Shown here in pieces: positions 62,295 to 64,000 of a stretch of 64,000 nucleotides of DNA. A program made the translations under genes and the position numbers. Source of the stretch: Burhinus oedicnemus (taxonomy: Eukaryota; Chordata; Aves; Charadriiformes; Burhinidae); contig VFFE01007646.1 of the NCBI GenBank assembly GCA_008921705.1, forward strand, positions 29,775-93,774. The letters are read 5' to 3'. Each line of letters starts with the position of its first letter. Within the stretch, counting starts at the first letter, position 1. The notes below the pieces were generated by a model. The model made no database searches. It was not told the DNA's origin and worked only from the letters and a program-made list of their open reading frames with translations.

Positions 62295-63970
62295 GTAAGC
62301 CAAACCTTAAAATGGCTGATGTCTTTTACAAAGAAATTTTATGTGTCTTGTTATGAAAAAATAAGCATTTTTTTTATGCTAATATGGAATGATTTGCCAG
62401 AATTTCTTTACTCTGTAAACTACTTTTCACAGTTCTTGTGTAAAATGATATACATTATATCAAGTATTTTTAATAGCAAAGTATAAATTTGGTCATGAAT
62501 TCATTTTTAGCAGTAAAACATCAAAGTGTGTTTTCCTTGCCTGCTAAAACCCTCATAATGCATCTTTCACAATGAAAATTATTGAAGTTTTAAAAACACA
62601 AAGTACTGTCCTCCAGATATCTACCTTAGGTCTAAGGAGTGGGCTTGTGGCCCGTACAGAAGCCTGTGAACAAGGCAATCCAGGCTGTGTGCCATTTTAT
62701 TTAGTTAACGCATGTTTGCATTGTCATAGCATTTGGACACCCGAAACTAGCAAATACCATTCCTACTGACTGTAAAAGCTTTACGAAGGAATGACTCCAG
62801 TGGAAGAGCTTTTACTCTTAGCCATGTAGTATTTGACTTGGATAAGACTCCAACGTCTTTGTGCACTGGTTTCCAATTAGATTGAATTGCACAGTGCCGT
62901 TCAAGCTCTTTGAAATTCTTCACTGAGAAATGCTGTACGCGTGCAAAGTGTTGCTATTATTAGGACACAAAGAAACGGGGATTATCTGAGATAATTTCTT
63001 GCTCTCGTCTGAATTGGCTTCTCTCTTAGTAGTTCTCAGAAGAACTTTTTAATCTGATTCCATTTCTTTTACTTGTGGCCGTAAATAAAACCTTTGATAC
63101 CTTTTTGTATGGGTGATATATGGGCAATATTTGTACCCAGTAGAACTGTTTTTATTGATTTCTTCTTGGATTCCTAAAAGTACCCAGCTTCTCAAAGCCA
63201 AGTGAGATCTGTATTGTGGAGGTGCACTAATGGGCACCAGCTTAACAGACCCAATGGCTGTTCAAGTGACTTCTGTGAAAACTCTGTTTCCTATGCCTGA
63301 GAATTATTTAGCTCTGTAGGAAAAATCTATCTGTACCTCCTCTAATTTCAATAACCACAATATCTAAGCAGTTTCTGCCACAGTCTTTGATTACAGTAGG
63401 CATAGTGCTAGAAGAGGGAGAGTGCAATTTCTCCTAACGTCTCCTCAGTCCGTTATGCTACTGCTGTACAGAGCCCACTAATCTTAATGGTGAAATGGAG
63501 GACCAAAAAGGCATGTAGACATCCTTAATTCTTTGAGGTAGATTACTTCACAGGTTGTTTAACAGTGGATTGAACTATTTGATAATAGATTATTTTTAGC
63601 TTTTACTTTTTATCTGTATAATTACTTGCTAAAATAAAATTCAGGAATATTTCATGTGACTCTTATTTTGTATTTTTTTAAGCTCAAGTCTCTCATGAAC
63701 ATTTGTTTCAAATCATATGTATTATGTCCTCCTTGAAAATGGAGTTCTTTTTAGTTACAATTGCTAATGAATAAAATAAATATTTTTTCTTAGTAATGTA
63801 ACAGTTTAGTTGAAAACTTATTGTTATGCCTACTAGAAGTATGCAACTTTATTCTCGTGTTTTTTCTCAGGGAATGGTGATCATGTTGTGTGTTTCCACT
63901 GTGGTGGAGGATTGCAAGAATGGAAGGAAAATGAAGACCCATGGGATCAACATGCCAAATGGTTTCCTGG
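61421..63970 (+). CDS. XIAP: X-linked inhibitor of apoptosis (XIAP), exons 2-3, 3' part outside window
   Basis: XIAP (BIRC4) is a cytosolic inhibitor of caspases 3, 7 and 9 and a RING E3 ubiquitin ligase. Joined exons 61421-62294 and 63871-63970 give about 325 codons of an expected 490 or so. BIR1 has zinc ligands C63, C66, H83 and C90. BIR2 has C198, C201, H218 and C225. BIR3 begins in exon 2 and has C299, C302 and H319 in exon 3, its last Cys falling in the next exon. The linker before BIR2 keeps LLRT and QVVDMSD (D146, matching human D148), which block the caspase-3/7 active site. BIR3 keeps E313 and W322, matching human E314 and W323 of the groove that binds caspase-9 and Smac. Spacing C-x2-C-x16-H-x6-C is exact in all visible BIRs. 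The start has a purine at -3 and follows the exon 2 acceptor by 33 bases. UBA and RING exons lie to the right. Confidence 0.97.
62295..63870 (+). other. XIAP intron 2
   Basis: 1.58 kb, GT-AG, AT-rich, with no recognised element. The exon 2 frame reads 20 codons into it before a stop at 62354-62356. Confidence 0.85.
63871..63970 (+). CDS. XIAP: XIAP exon 3 (BIR3)
   Basis: 100 nt, acceptor TTTTTCTCAG|GGAATG, donor TTCCTGG|GTAAGG. It encodes [20 protein letters not shown] and [12 protein letters not shown], the core of BIR3 with two zinc Cys and the His. A T run follows the donor to near the window end. Confidence 0.95.
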
Positions 63971-64000
63971 GTAAGGTTTTTTTTTTTTTTTACTGTTTTC

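Overview
This is vertebrate nuclear DNA, almost certainly from a bird. It is AT-rich, with two isolated CpG islands and small exons with GT-AG borders separated by long introns. The only interspersed repeats I recognise are CR1 LINE pieces, whose ATTCTRTG octamer 3' ends are typical of bird and other reptile genomes. Two genes are recognisable by protein similarity: THOC2 on the minus strand and XIAP on the plus strand. They lie head to head, as in the THOC2-XIAP-STAG2 block of human Xq25. In birds this block is autosomal (chicken chromosome 4); the chromosome is knowledge, not seen here.

Layout. Positions 1-35289 (minus) hold the first 24 coding exons of THOC2, about 939 codons. They join without a frame error, from the ATG at 35289 to a point inside exon 24 where the window starts. 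The C-terminal third lies to the left of the window. A CpG island at about 34760-35560 covers the THOC2 start. Positions 35.6-50.5 kb are intergenic and AT-rich, with three CR1 fragments and no convincing protein gene. A second CpG island at about 50560-51540 holds the predicted XIAP promoter and non-coding exon 1, with a four-run G-quadruplex motif, a CTCF-like core and a YY1-like motif. XIAP intron 1 is about 10.3 kb. Exon 2 (start codon at 61421) encodes BIR1, the caspase-3/7-binding linker, BIR2 and the start of BIR3. Exon 3 (63871-63970) continues BIR3. The remaining exons (UBA and RING) lie beyond the right edge.

The two genes do not share a pathway: THOC2 is the scaffold of the THO/TREX mRNA export complex, and XIAP inhibits caspases. 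Each has its own CpG-island promoter, about 15.8 kb apart, and both carry a YY1-like motif at the 5' end. I found no operon, CRISPR array, prokaryotic system or clearly new system. The more interesting details are splice features in THOC2 (a GC-AG intron, a NAGNAG acceptor, a frame-breaking tandem donor and a 42-nt in-frame exon), a four-codon upstream ORF whose stop overlaps the XIAP start codon, a candidate antisense exon in XIAP intron 1, and the regulatory motifs in the XIAP CpG island.
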